Both the position numbers and the translations under genes were made by a program. From the NCBI GenBank assembly GCA_910577205.1, contig CAJTMA010000013.1, positions 1 to 56,487 on the forward strand: a stretch of 56,487 nt of DNA. The letters are read 5' to 3'. Within the stretch, counting starts at the first letter, position 1. Each line of letters begins with the position of its first letter. Origin of the DNA: an uncultured Alphaproteobacteria bacterium (GTDB lineage: Bacteria; Pseudomonadota; Alphaproteobacteria; RF32; CAG-239). The notes under the pieces are model-generated. The model was given only the letters and a program-made list of their open reading frames with translations. It had not been told where the DNA came from and made no database searches. Shown piece by piece: positions 25,474-32,947 of this stretch.

Positions 25474-26354
25474 TGGAACTGTTAAAGAAAATATTTCACT
25501 GGATTTTAATTGTCGTCGGTGCGTTGTATCTGATTGTCTGCATAATGGTTTTTGTATATCCGCAATTGTTCTTTTATGCGCCGTCCTCGACACGTTCAGA
25601 CATAAACAATGCGCATCGTTATGGCTACAAAGCTCAGGAGGTTACTTATAACTCCAAAGACGGTACGTCGTTGTTTGCCTGGTATACCAAGCCGCTGCGG
25701 GGGCAGCATAAAGTAATCGTCTTTATGCACGGAAATTCTTATAATATCGAAGAATTTTATTATAAACTCAAAACTTTTGCAGACATTGGCTATGGAACGC
25801 TCATGCCGGAATATCGCGGTTTTGGCGGTGTAAAAGGCTGGATTAACCAAGCAAATCTGGAAGCTGATGCAATCGCCGCCGTTGAATACCTTTATTCCCA
25901 AGGCTATAAGAATGAAGATATTTATATCTATGGAATGTCGCTCGGCTCTCATATGGCGGTGAATACGGTTTACCGTTTGCAGAAGCAAAAGAAGCAGCCT
26001 TTTGCCGGGCTGATTCTTGAAGTGCCTTTTGACAGCTTATTGAATGTGGCTAAAATGGTTGTGCCCGTACCCATGCCTTTTGAGCTGATTATGCGTGACC
26101 AATATGACAATCTGGCAATGATTGAAGATATTGAATCGCCGATATTGATTATGGGCGGCAGTATTGACCCGACTGTGCCGGTCGACTTGGCGCAAAACCT
26201 GTATAATTATGCACCCGAGCCGAAAAAGCTGATTATTTATGCCAACGGCAAGCACAGCAACTTATATAATTTCCGCAATGATTTGGATATTCTTGACTGG
26301 ATTAATGCAAACGAAAACGGATGGTTGACGCTGGATGAAGAAAGTCTCGACTAG
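25473..26354 (+). CDS. Membrane-anchored alpha/beta hydrolase
   Basis: This 293-residue protein has an N-terminal membrane anchor (residues 7-30). The alpha/beta hydrolase core has oxyanion motif FMHGNS, nucleophile elbow GMSLGS (the serine), the acid in MGGSIDPTVP and His in NGKHSNLYNF. It resembles the FrsA/BEM46-like family whose substrates are mostly unknown. Its start overlaps the prfB stop and its end overlaps the AsmA-like gene by 20 bases, so the three are translationally linked. Confidence 0.88.
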   Translation: MELLKKIFHWILIVVGALYLIVCIMVFVYPQLFFYAPSSTRSDINNAHRYGYKAQEVTYNSKDGTSLFAWYTKPLRGQHKVIVFMHGNSYNIEEFYYKLKTFADIGYGTLMPEYRGFGGVKGWINQANLEADAIAAVEYLYSQGYKNEDIYIYGMSLGSHMAVNTVYRLQKQKKQPFAGLILEVPFDSLLNVAKMVVPVPMPFELIMRDQYDNLAMIEDIESPILIMGGSIDPTVPVDLAQNLYNYAPEPKKLIIYANGKHSNLYNFRNDLDILDWINANENGWLTLDEESLD

Positions 26355-29300
26355 ATTATATATTACCCAAAAGGTAATCGATTATATCGGCGTGGTTTTT
26401 CTGAGCCTGCTGCTGCTATTTATTTGGCAGCTATACCGCGGGCCGATTGAGTTGCCTTTTTTGAAGCCTTATATTATCCGCGCGCTTAATCACGATGATG
26501 CGGAATATCAGGTTAGTGTCGATTCGGTAAACATCGAATTGGTGCGCTCCATACAGCCGATAAAGATTATTGCCAATAATGTTGTCTACCGTAAGAATGA
26601 CGACAGCTTTATCATTAATGCGCCGAAAACTTCTGTTTCTTTCAGCATTAAGGCGCTGCTGCGCGGCGTGATTGCTCCAAGCTCAATGACTGTCAACAAG
26701 CCAACCGTTTATATCTTTAATACTTATGGTGTCGATAAAGACGATACTTCTGAAGTCAATAAAAAGAAAATAGCCTATTACTTTGACGCCTTTGAAGATT
26801 TTATTGAGCGTTTTAATTCGGATGATAATTTTTATCCCGAAAGTTATATCAATGAGATTTCCATTAAAAATGCCGAAGTCGAACTGCATGAAGTCGATTT
26901 GGGGCGCAAATGGGCTTTCTCTGATGTGAACTATCGGCTGGAACGCAATTTGACCAATATTTCAACCGAGGTTAGCGCGCTTATGAAACTGGGCGGGCAG
27001 GTTTCGTCTGTGGGAATTGAAGCCGAATATCGGATGCTTAATAACAAGCTGGCTCTGGAGTTTTATTTTTCTGACTTAGTGCCGAATGCTCTTTTGGAAA
27101 CATTTTTAGATAAGCAAAACCGCAGTAATTTTTATAAAATCAATTTGCCGGTTAATGGCCGTATCACGACTTTAATTGATTTTAATGAGGTGATAAAAAA
27201 TAAAACCGATATTATGAAAAGTGTGGATACGGCTTTCGAAAAAATCGATTTTCAGTTTGAAGGCGGCCGCGGCAAAATAGTCTTTGATGACAATGAAGCC
27301 TATAATTACAATATTTCAGCCTTTTTATTGGAAGGGGCTATCAACGGCGGTTTGAATAATCTTAAAATAAAAAATGCCGATTTTGATTTGGGCAGCCAAA
27401 AGGCCAAATTGAACTTGGAAGTGTCGGGATTTAAACATTACCTGCTGGAAGATTCGTTGGAGAAACTGAATATCCAACTGTCGGCGGCTGTTGATGAAAT
27501 GAATTTTGACGACTTATATAAATATTGGCCGCGCTATCTCTCCGATGACGCTTGGAGCTGGTGTAAGGACAGCATCCACGGCGGGCAGATAAAAAAAGCC
27601 AAATTTGTATTTGATTTTAGCTGGGATAAAGCCGGCAAATCTTTTGGTCTGTCTTCATTGGACGGACGAGGCAATATCAGTGGAACTAACCTGAATTATT
27701 TGCAAGGAATGCCGGAAATTACCGATTTATACGGACAGGCGCAGTTCAGTAAAAATAACATCCGTATAGATGTCGACAAAGGCATTTCGGAGGGGGTTGT
27801 TTTAACCGGTGGTTACGTCAACCTGTATGATTTGGATAAATATAATAACTTTGCGGATATTGAACTGGATTTGGAATCATCTGTTGCGGATGCCCTGAAA
27901 CAGATAGACCATCCGCCTTTGGGATACACTTCTGAAATGGGATTAAAACCGGACTCTATTGAAGGTAATGCCCGCACCAAGTTGAAGCTTAATTTGGAAA
28001 TCAAAAATGATTTGAAGCCTGAAGACGTTATGGTTGATGTCAAATCTGACTTGAGCGGTGTTCGCTTCCCCGATATTTTTGAAACCAAAGACATTACGGC
28101 AGACGAACTGAAACTTGAGGTTAATAATAAAGGCTTATCTCTGACCGGAGATGTCAAGCTGGAAAACATCCCGTTAAAATTGGCTTGGAATGAAAATTTT
28201 GGTGACAAGAATTATCGCAGCCGCTACAAGCTGTCATTCAAATTCAATAACGCCCTTAAAAAAGAGTTGAATTTTGACTCTGCGATGTTGAACCCGCCTT
28301 ATGTGGATGGCTATGCGCTGGTCGATTCGGAAATTACGGTTTATGATAGCCGCAAGACCTCTGTCAGTGTCAATGCCCAGTTGAATCACATGGCGGTTGA
28401 TTTTTCGTTCTTGGGCTTTAAAAAGTCGGTGAATGAAGCTGCAAACCTGACCGCTGTTTTATCTTTGTATGATAATAAACTCTCAGCAGTGCCGAGATTT
28501 AGCTTATTCAAAAATGACTTTAAGCTTGAGGGGAAAATAGATTTGGATAAGGACGGCAATCTCAAAACCGTAGATATTGATAATATTTCCGGGCCGAGAA
28601 CGTCAGCCAAAGCTCGTATAGACCTGACGCAGCAGCCTAAAAAGAAAGTAAAAATAAATATATCGGGGACAGCTTACGATTTGACCCCGCTGTTTGAAAA
28701 AAATGATGCCAAAATTAAAATTGACCGTAAAACGTTGATTAAGCAGCCTGACGATGAGGATGATGAACTTGAAAAGACGCCGGATACGGATATTTTTATT
28801 GCTGTGAACAGCCTTTGGACTAATCCTCATGTGCCGATGACTAATTTTGCTGGTTCGGCCAAACTGTTAAACGGTGTTGGTATTCAGGAAATTCATATGA
28901 TTGGTAATTTTAATAACAACAAGCAAAAAACGTTCAAATTTGATTATGTGCCGCGTCCCAATAATGAATACCTGTTAGCTGTAGACAGCAATGATGCCGG
29001 AGCGACGCTGAAAGTTTTGCGCGTCTATGATAATATGCGCCATGGCAATATCCGGATTGAAGCGCGGCGCAATCCGCAAAAAGAATTTATCGGCCATGCC
29101 AAAATTCGTAATTTCAGCATATATAATACACCGGTCATTGCTAAACTGTTTACCGTTGCGTCATTCAGCGGCATGGTCGATTTGCTGATGGGCGAGGGGA
29201 TGACATTCTCTCATTTTGACGCACCGTTTGAATACAAACGCAGCCAGCTGACCTTAAAAGATGCCAAGGCATTTGGTGATGTTGTCGGGATTACCGCCAA

Positions 29301-29562
29301 GGGAACGTATGACCGCCGTTTTGATGAAGTTGACTTCCACGGAATGATTGCCCCGGCGTACAGTCTGAATACCATGCTCGGAAAAATACCGGTCGTCGGC
29401 AGTTTGCTGGCGGGCAAAGACGGAACGGTTTTTGCTGCCGATTATAGCATTTCGGGAGATTTGGAAGACGCCGAAATTGATATCAATCCTTTATCGGCGC
29501 TTAGCCCAAGCTCACTAAAAGAAAAGTTAAATTCTTTATTTGGAAACGATGATGGAAACTAA
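26335..29562 (+). CDS. AsmA/YhdP-like envelope protein (DUF3971 type)
   Basis: This 1,075-residue protein has one N-terminal membrane helix (residues 17-37) and a very long periplasmic beta-rich remainder. Landmarks are an N-terminal region typical of AsmA-like proteins (SVNIELVRSIQPIKI), a central DUF3971-like part, and a C-terminal AsmA_2-like region (FSIYNTPVIAKLF, GMVDLLMGEGM, GKIPVVGSLLAGKDG). Such proteins bridge the inner and outer membranes and move phospholipids. The start at 26335 overlaps the previous gene by 20 bases with GGATGAAG as ribosome site. mlaC at 44515 belongs to another lipid-transport route. Confidence 0.9.
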   Translation: MKKVSTRLYITQKVIDYIGVVFLSLLLLFIWQLYRGPIELPFLKPYIIRALNHDDAEYQVSVDSVNIELVRSIQPIKIIANNVVYRKNDDSFIINAPKTSVSFSIKALLRGVIAPSSMTVNKPTVYIFNTYGVDKDDTSEVNKKKIAYYFDAFEDFIERFNSDDNFYPESYINEISIKNAEVELHEVDLGRKWAFSDVNYRLERNLTNISTEVSALMKLGGQVSSVGIEAEYRMLNNKLALEFYFSDLVPNALLETFLDKQNRSNFYKINLPVNGRITTLIDFNEVIKNKTDIMKSVDTAFEKIDFQFEGGRGKIVFDDNEAYNYNISAFLLEGAINGGLNNLKIKNADFDLGSQKAKLNLEVSGFKHYLLEDSLEKLNIQLSAAVDEMNFDDLYKYWPRYLSDDAWSWCKDSIHGGQIKKAKFVFDFSWDKAGKSFGLSSLDGRGNISGTNLNYLQGMPEITDLYGQAQFSKNNIRIDVDKGISEGVVLTGGYVNLYDLDKYNNFADIELDLESSVADALKQIDHPPLGYTSEMGLKPDSIEGNARTKLKLNLEIKNDLKPEDVMVDVKSDLSGVRFPDIFETKDITADELKLEVNNKGLSLTGDVKLENIPLKLAWNENFGDKNYRSRYKLSFKFNNALKKELNFDSAMLNPPYVDGYALVDSEITVYDSRKTSVSVNAQLNHMAVDFSFLGFKKSVNEAANLTAVLSLYDNKLSAVPRFSLFKNDFKLEGKIDLDKDGNLKTVDIDNISGPRTSAKARIDLTQQPKKKVKINISGTAYDLTPLFEKNDAKIKIDRKTLIKQPDDEDDELEKTPDTDIFIAVNSLWTNPHVPMTNFAGSAKLLNGVGIQEIHMIGNFNNNKQKTFKFDYVPRPNNEYLLAVDSNDAGATLKVLRVYDNMRHGNIRIEARRNPQKEFIGHAKIRNFSIYNTPVIAKLFTVASFSGMVDLLMGEGMTFSHFDAPFEYKRSQLTLKDAKAFGDVVGITAKGTYDRRFDEVDFHGMIAPAYSLNTMLGKIPVVGSLLAGKDGTVFAADYSISGDLEDAEIDINPLSALSPSSLKEKLNSLFGNDDGN

Positions 29563-30040
29563 AAAGTCTTTGAAAATAGGTTTGGACTTCCACGGCGTGA
29601 TTAATACCCGTCCGTCATATTTTAAGGATTTTACAGAATATGCCGAAGCTGCCGGGCATCAAATCTATGTCATAACCGGCGGCCCGGCCAAGGCTATTGA
29701 AAGCTTTTTGAAAGCATGGGGAATTAAATATACCGGCTTGTTTACAATTCTGGATTACTATGCCGCCGAGGGAAAAGTGACTTATTTTCCTGACGGGCAT
29801 TTTAAAATTCCCGACGAACTGTGGGATACCGCCAAAGCCAAATATTGCCGCCAGCATAAAATTGACATTCAGATAGACGATTCGGAAGTTTACGGACGGG
29901 CATTTGTCACGCCCTTTTGTCGTTATAATGAAAGCAGCCATAACTGCCAGCTGGCCAGAAACATTGTTGTTAACCTAGCCCTGCCGCCGCGCGATGCCCT
30001 TATACAAATTGAAAAAGCTCTGGATGCCTTGTCGCGTTAA
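29549..30040 (+). CDS. HAD-like hydrolase
   Basis: This protein of about 163 residues has an N-terminal HAD motif I, DFHGVINTRPS, in which the second Asp of the usual DxD is replaced by Gly. Motif II is VITGGP and motif IV-like is QIDDSEVYGRAF. It resembles small HAD-family nucleotidase/phosphatase-like proteins, but loss of the second Asp makes hydrolase activity uncertain. I chose ATG 29549 (or 29552) behind GGAAACG; a TTG at 29540 is possible. It overlaps the AsmA-like gene by 14 bases and ends tail-to-tail against the acyltransferase with a 4-base overlap. Confidence 0.8.
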   Translation: MMETKKSLKIGLDFHGVINTRPSYFKDFTEYAEAAGHQIYVITGGPAKAIESFLKAWGIKYTGLFTILDYYAAEGKVTYFPDGHFKIPDELWDTAKAKYCRQHKIDIQIDDSEVYGRAFVTPFCRYNESSHNCQLARNIVVNLALPPRDALIQIEKALDALSR

Positions 30041-30693
30041 GCCTTTACATCAGTTTTCTTCGCCAGATAACTGTCATATTTTTCTTCAAACCAAGTCATG
30101 TTATGCTTAACGGCCTTTGCCGGATTGCCGGCATAAATAGCATGGCTTTCATCAAGATCTCTGGTCACAATAGAACCTGCAGCCACAATCACGTCATCGG
30201 CGATTCGATTGTTTTTCAAAATCATCGCCCGTTCGCCTATCCACACATGGTTGCCGATAGTGATATGTTTGCCTTGGTTGATCGGTTTCATTGTTTCGCG
30301 GTCAACAATCACATGAAAATCGGAAACATACATCCGGCTGTCACGCGCCGACATAACTTCATCGCCGATAATTAAGCGGCTTCCTTCTTCCCACAGGCCG
30401 CATTCCAAACCGCGAAACACGCCGTTTTTGCCGATTCGTACTTCGCAGTTGTCGGTGTTGATTATGATTTTCAAAGAGCCCCAGCAGCCCTCATCAATAG
30501 AGATACGGTTATTGCTGCCGCTGATGATTAACTCCAGTTTGTAAAAACGGTTATCAGGATGAACATTAATGACGTTATTATCTCCGATAATTTTTACCGG
30601 GCTGCGGTCATAAAAATGGTTTCCTTTAATTTTGGGCGAAATAATCTGATTATTTTTGCCTTTAATTTTGATTAGCCTTTTAAATAACTTCAC
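30037..30693 (-). CDS. Left-handed beta-helix acyltransferase
   Basis: This 218-residue protein has degenerate hexapeptide repeats through the first half (INVHPDNRF, INTDNCEVRIGKNG) and classical ones from residue 150 on (ITIGNHVWIGERAMI, DDVIVAAGSIV). It ends in YAGNPAKAVKH, the typical CoA-binding end of O-acetyltransferases of sugars and surface polysaccharides. It is the third gene of the repressor operon next to the phage cassette, so a lysogenic-conversion role (altering surface sugar) is a fair inference. It overlaps the upstream small gene by 14 bases. Confidence 0.88.
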   Translation of the reverse strand: MKLFKRLIKIKGKNNQIISPKIKGNHFYDRSPVKIIGDNNVINVHPDNRFYKLELIISGSNNRISIDEGCWGSLKIIINTDNCEVRIGKNGVFRGLECGLWEEGSRLIIGDEVMSARDSRMYVSDFHVIVDRETMKPINQGKHITIGNHVWIGERAMILKNNRIADDVIVAAGSIVTRDLDESHAIYAGNPAKAVKHNMTWFEEKYDSYLAKKTDVKA

Positions 30694-30943
30694 GCTTGTT
30701 CCTTCCGTTGCCTGTTTTTTGGGCTATTGCATAATCCCTGTAAATGCGCAGGGAGTCTTGTATTGCACGGCTGTCGCCGGGTGATGGGCGGCGGCGGGCT
30801 GCTTCCTGCGTCTGCCGCCTGCAAAGCTTGTCTAGTGAAGCGTCAGAAAGCTGAACAGGTTCAGCCGGCAGCACATCATAACGCAGTTCGGTTTGTTCCA
30901 GAGCCTCGCTCGACTGTTGCAGATATTTTGAGCTGCCGGGCAT
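30680..30943 (-). CDS. Small hypothetical protein of the repressor operon
   Basis: This 87-residue hydrophilic protein is rich in Gln, Arg and Ser, with no membrane segment or recognised motif. Its ATG overlaps the repressor stop (TAATG) and its end overlaps the acyltransferase start by 14 bases. This tight packing is the best evidence that it is a real gene. Confidence 0.65.
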   Translation of the reverse strand: MPGSSKYLQQSSEALEQTELRYDVLPAEPVQLSDASLDKLCRRQTQEAARRRPSPGDSRAIQDSLRIYRDYAIAQKTGNGRNKREVI

Positions 30944-31566
30944 TATTGGCTGACCCAGTAAATGCGGCTGACCAGCGCAATATCTGTAATATTGACTTCG
31001 GTTGTTTTGCGGCTGTCCATAATGTCGCTTAAGACCAAAGTTGTGGCTGTGCGGTGTGCAAATTCCTTAATCAGAATATCATTGTTTTTGCAGAAAACAA
31101 CCATTCTGTCACCTTTGCAGATTTCTGCATTCTTGGCAGCAATGATTGTCGAATTTTTTCTGTAAAGGGGCGCATAGTCATCCACATCCAATTCGATTCC
31201 ATACAGTCCGGCAGTGGTCGCAGGAAAATTTTTGCGTGTCCAACTGTCGGTTTGCGGTTCGTCATTTAAGATATTTATGCCGTTTTCCAGCTCTGAAAAT
31301 TTAATATAAGGCACGCTGTTCAGCGATTCGGGCTGCAGCTCTTCGTCAATCAGGCTGTAAAACTGTTCAAAACTGATGTTGCAGGCATTAATAATTTTAT
31401 TAATACTGTCCAAAGACGGCCATCTTTTTTTACCGTCCGGACGGACTCGCTTGCTCTTGTTGAATGTCGTTGCGTCTAAACCTGCCTTTTTTGCCAATCC
31501 GGAAGGTGACAGTCCGTGCAGTCTGGCTAACTTATCAACAGCATCCCATACTTGTTCGTATTGCAT
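30943..31566 (-). CDS. Phage-type repressor, HTH plus S24-like domain
   Basis: This 207-residue protein has an N-terminal helix-turn-helix (GLSPSGLAKKAGLDATTF) and a C-terminal LexA/CI-like fold (ICKGDRMVVF, LIKEFAHRT). The position that normally holds the self-cleavage serine (SM-P) reads DDYAPLYRKNS, so the catalytic Ser appears missing while a Lys in IKEF remains; cleavage-driven induction may not occur. AAGGAGGAAAG precedes the ATG. It is divergent from the phage cassette with a palindrome in between and very probably controls it. Confidence 0.88.
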   Translation of the reverse strand: MQYEQVWDAVDKLARLHGLSPSGLAKKAGLDATTFNKSKRVRPDGKKRWPSLDSINKIINACNISFEQFYSLIDEELQPESLNSVPYIKFSELENGINILNDEPQTDSWTRKNFPATTAGLYGIELDVDDYAPLYRKNSTIIAAKNAEICKGDRMVVFCKNNDILIKEFAHRTATTLVLSDIMDSRKTTEVNITDIALVSRIYWVSQ

Positions 31567-31589
31567 CTTTCCTCCTTGTTTTCTGTGAT

Positions 31590-31619
31590 TTTATAGCATT
31601 TAAACGTAATGTACAACAA
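31590..31619 (-). promoter_or_regulatory. Probable promoter of the repressor operon
   Basis: On the minus strand TTGTTG (31614-31619), 18 bases, TATAAA (31590-31595), 24 bases from the repressor ATG. It abuts the palindrome at 31627-31660, which suits autoregulation. Confidence 0.55.
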
Positions 31620-31626
31620 AAATATT

Positions 31627-31660
31627 TAGGAATCAATTCTTTTAAAGATTGAATTTCCTA
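31627..31660. promoter_or_regulatory. Palindromic operator candidate
   Basis: TAGGAATCAAT (31627-31637) is mirrored by ATTGAATTTCCTA (31648-31660), an inverted repeat with a 10-base AT-rich centre and two extra bases. It lies between the divergent repressor and the first cassette gene, the expected place for a CI/LexA-like operator. Confidence 0.55.
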
Positions 31661-31725
31661 CAACCTTTGTATAAGAAATTTATATTAACATTAAGTTAAG
31701 ATAGAAAACAAGGGGGAGATTCTTG

Positions 31726-32055
31726 ATGCGTAATGACTATGAACCTTTTGATAATGCGGAACAGGTTTGGTTTTGGTTCTGCGGCTGCCTGATTGCCAGA
31801 GATAGCGGCCTGCGCTCATGTAATGATTATAAGGGAAAGCCCAGAAATTGCGAAGTGACCGATATTTACCGCATTATTAAAAGGATGCGCTATAACCGCC
31901 AGATAACCAACCGCCACCTGCGCGTAATGTTTAAATGGGGAAATTGGGAGTGTCCGCCGTATTATGACAGCCGGGCCAAACGCAGTGAAATCCGCTTATG
32001 GGACGAATCGCTGCGTGTTCTGGAGATATATTTGCGGGAGAAAGGGATTATCTAA
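31726..32055 (+). CDS. Small conserved-looking protein, first gene of the phage cassette
   Basis: This 109-residue protein is rich in Trp, Cys and Arg (VWFWFCGCLIA, VMFKWGNWECPPYYD) and has no predicted membrane segment I trust. I do not recognise its family. AGGGGGAG sits 8 bases before the ATG at 31726. Its stop overlaps the next start (TAATG). As the first cassette gene opposite the repressor it could be an early regulator or packaging accessory. Confidence 0.75.
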   Translation: MRNDYEPFDNAEQVWFWFCGCLIARDSGLRSCNDYKGKPRNCEVTDIYRIIKRMRYNRQITNRHLRVMFKWGNWECPPYYDSRAKRSEIRLWDESLRVLEIYLREKGII

Positions 32056-32453
32056 TGCGGTTTGATGTTTTTCCCTCAGGAGTCTTTGCCGAAAGCTATG
32101 TCGTTTTTGCTGACAATACAAGCTTATGGTGGCTCAGGCTGCTGAAACCCGGATTTAGGCATTGCTACGTTCTTCTGCGTTTTTTTAACAGCGGACGCTG
32201 GCTGGAACTTAATCCTTTATCCAACCAGTTTGTCGCTTCTTTCTATGACTATCCGCGTGATTTTGATTTTGCCGATTATTTGCGGCATCACAAAGGCATG
32301 ACTGTCTGCCGGGTCGAGATAGCTGAAGCCCCGCTGAAATGTGCGCCTTTGTCATTCTTTACTTGCGTCGAATTTGTGAAGCGGGCTATTGGGATCCATG
32401 ACTGCTTTGTACATACTCCCTGGCAGTTGTATAAAAAAATTTTAAAATTGTAG
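32055..32453 (+). CDS. Possible permuted papain-fold (NlpC/P60 or LRAT-like) protein
   Basis: This 132-residue protein has a candidate catalytic His in GFRHCYVLLRF (about residue 33) and a candidate nucleophile Cys in FTCVEFVKRAIGI (about residue 105). The order His then Cys is that of circularly permuted NlpC/P60 and LRAT-like enzymes. Such proteins occur in phage cassettes as cell-wall peptidases. The start at 32055 overlaps the previous stop. Motif-level assignment only. Confidence 0.65.
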   Translation: MRFDVFPSGVFAESYVVFADNTSLWWLRLLKPGFRHCYVLLRFFNSGRWLELNPLSNQFVASFYDYPRDFDFADYLRHHKGMTVCRVEIAEAPLKCAPLSFFTCVEFVKRAIGIHDCFVHTPWQLYKKILKL

Positions 32454-32463
32454 GAAAAACTTC

Positions 32464-32492
32464 TTGACAATTGAAAAAAAGTCTGTTACAAA
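32464..32492 (+). promoter_or_regulatory. Promoter between early and packaging genes
   Basis: A perfect TTGACA (32464-32469), 17 bases, TACAAA (32487-32492). Two terminators follow before the next gene, so this promoter would chiefly produce a short RNA unless termination is relieved. Confidence 0.55.
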
Positions 32493-32498
32493 CAAAAA

Positions 32499-32569
32499 CG
32501 CCACTTGCTATTAGTGTGTCCAAAATAAATGCTCATTCGTAAAATCTCACGGTTTTGCGAATTTTTTTA
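32499..32569 (+). ncRNA. Candidate small RNA or attenuator leader
   Basis: The promoter at 32464-32492 predicts a start near 32499, and a 10-bp terminator ends at about 32569, giving a roughly 70-base RNA with no open frame. Position ahead of the terminase genes suggests either a regulatory RNA or a leader controlling the late genes. No family is recognised. Confidence 0.4.
32535..32569 (+). terminator. First terminator ahead of the packaging genes
   Basis: ATTCGTAAAA (32535-32544) pairs over 10 bp (one G-U) with TTTTGCGAAT (32553-32562) around an 8-base loop and is followed by a T-run. Confidence 0.8.
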
Positions 32570-32587
32570 ACCCAGATCAGATTAACT

Positions 32588-32614
32588 GGCCTTCTTTGCG
32601 GGAGGCCTTTTTTT
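32588..32614 (+). terminator. Second terminator ahead of the packaging genes
   Basis: GGCCTTC and GGAGGCC (one G-U) form a 7-bp stem followed by seven Ts, only 15 bases before the ATG at 32630. Two tandem terminators here are unusual. Confidence 0.7.
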
Positions 32615-32629
32615 ATGGAGTTTTGAACT

Positions 32630-32947
32630 ATGACTTTCAAAAAAATAAAAACGCTCAAGGCTCTGCGGAAATGTTTGAAAAAAACTTTGCCTGAAAAAGT
32701 GTCGCAGGTTCTGGAGAGCTATGAAGCTTTTTCCGGACGGGAAGTGCCGGAGGATGCAAAAGGGTTCAGCGCCCATCATAGCGCTTGCAAATCTGCGGTC
32801 ATTCATGCGGAAACATTGTTAAAGCTGGCCCGGTGGAGCGAAGATGATTTGCCGTCTGCTTCAGCGGAAGCCCCGGCAGATGATGTTCTAGCATTATTGA
32901 ATGAAGCTCGGGCCGAACTGGATGGATTTAACGATGACGAAGATTAA
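32630..32947 (+). CDS. Small protein before the terminase, possible small terminase subunit
   Basis: This 105-residue protein has a basic helical N-terminal half (KKIKTLKALRKCLKKTL) and an acidic, Ala/Asp-rich C terminus. Position directly before terL, with a 14-base overlap, is where small terminase subunits lie, and size is compatible. No DNA-binding motif is certain, so the role is inferred from position. Confidence 0.7.
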   Translation: MTFKKIKTLKALRKCLKKTLPEKVSQVLESYEAFSGREVPEDAKGFSAHHSACKSAVIHAETLLKLARWSEDDLPSASAEAPADDVLALLNEARAELDGFNDDED

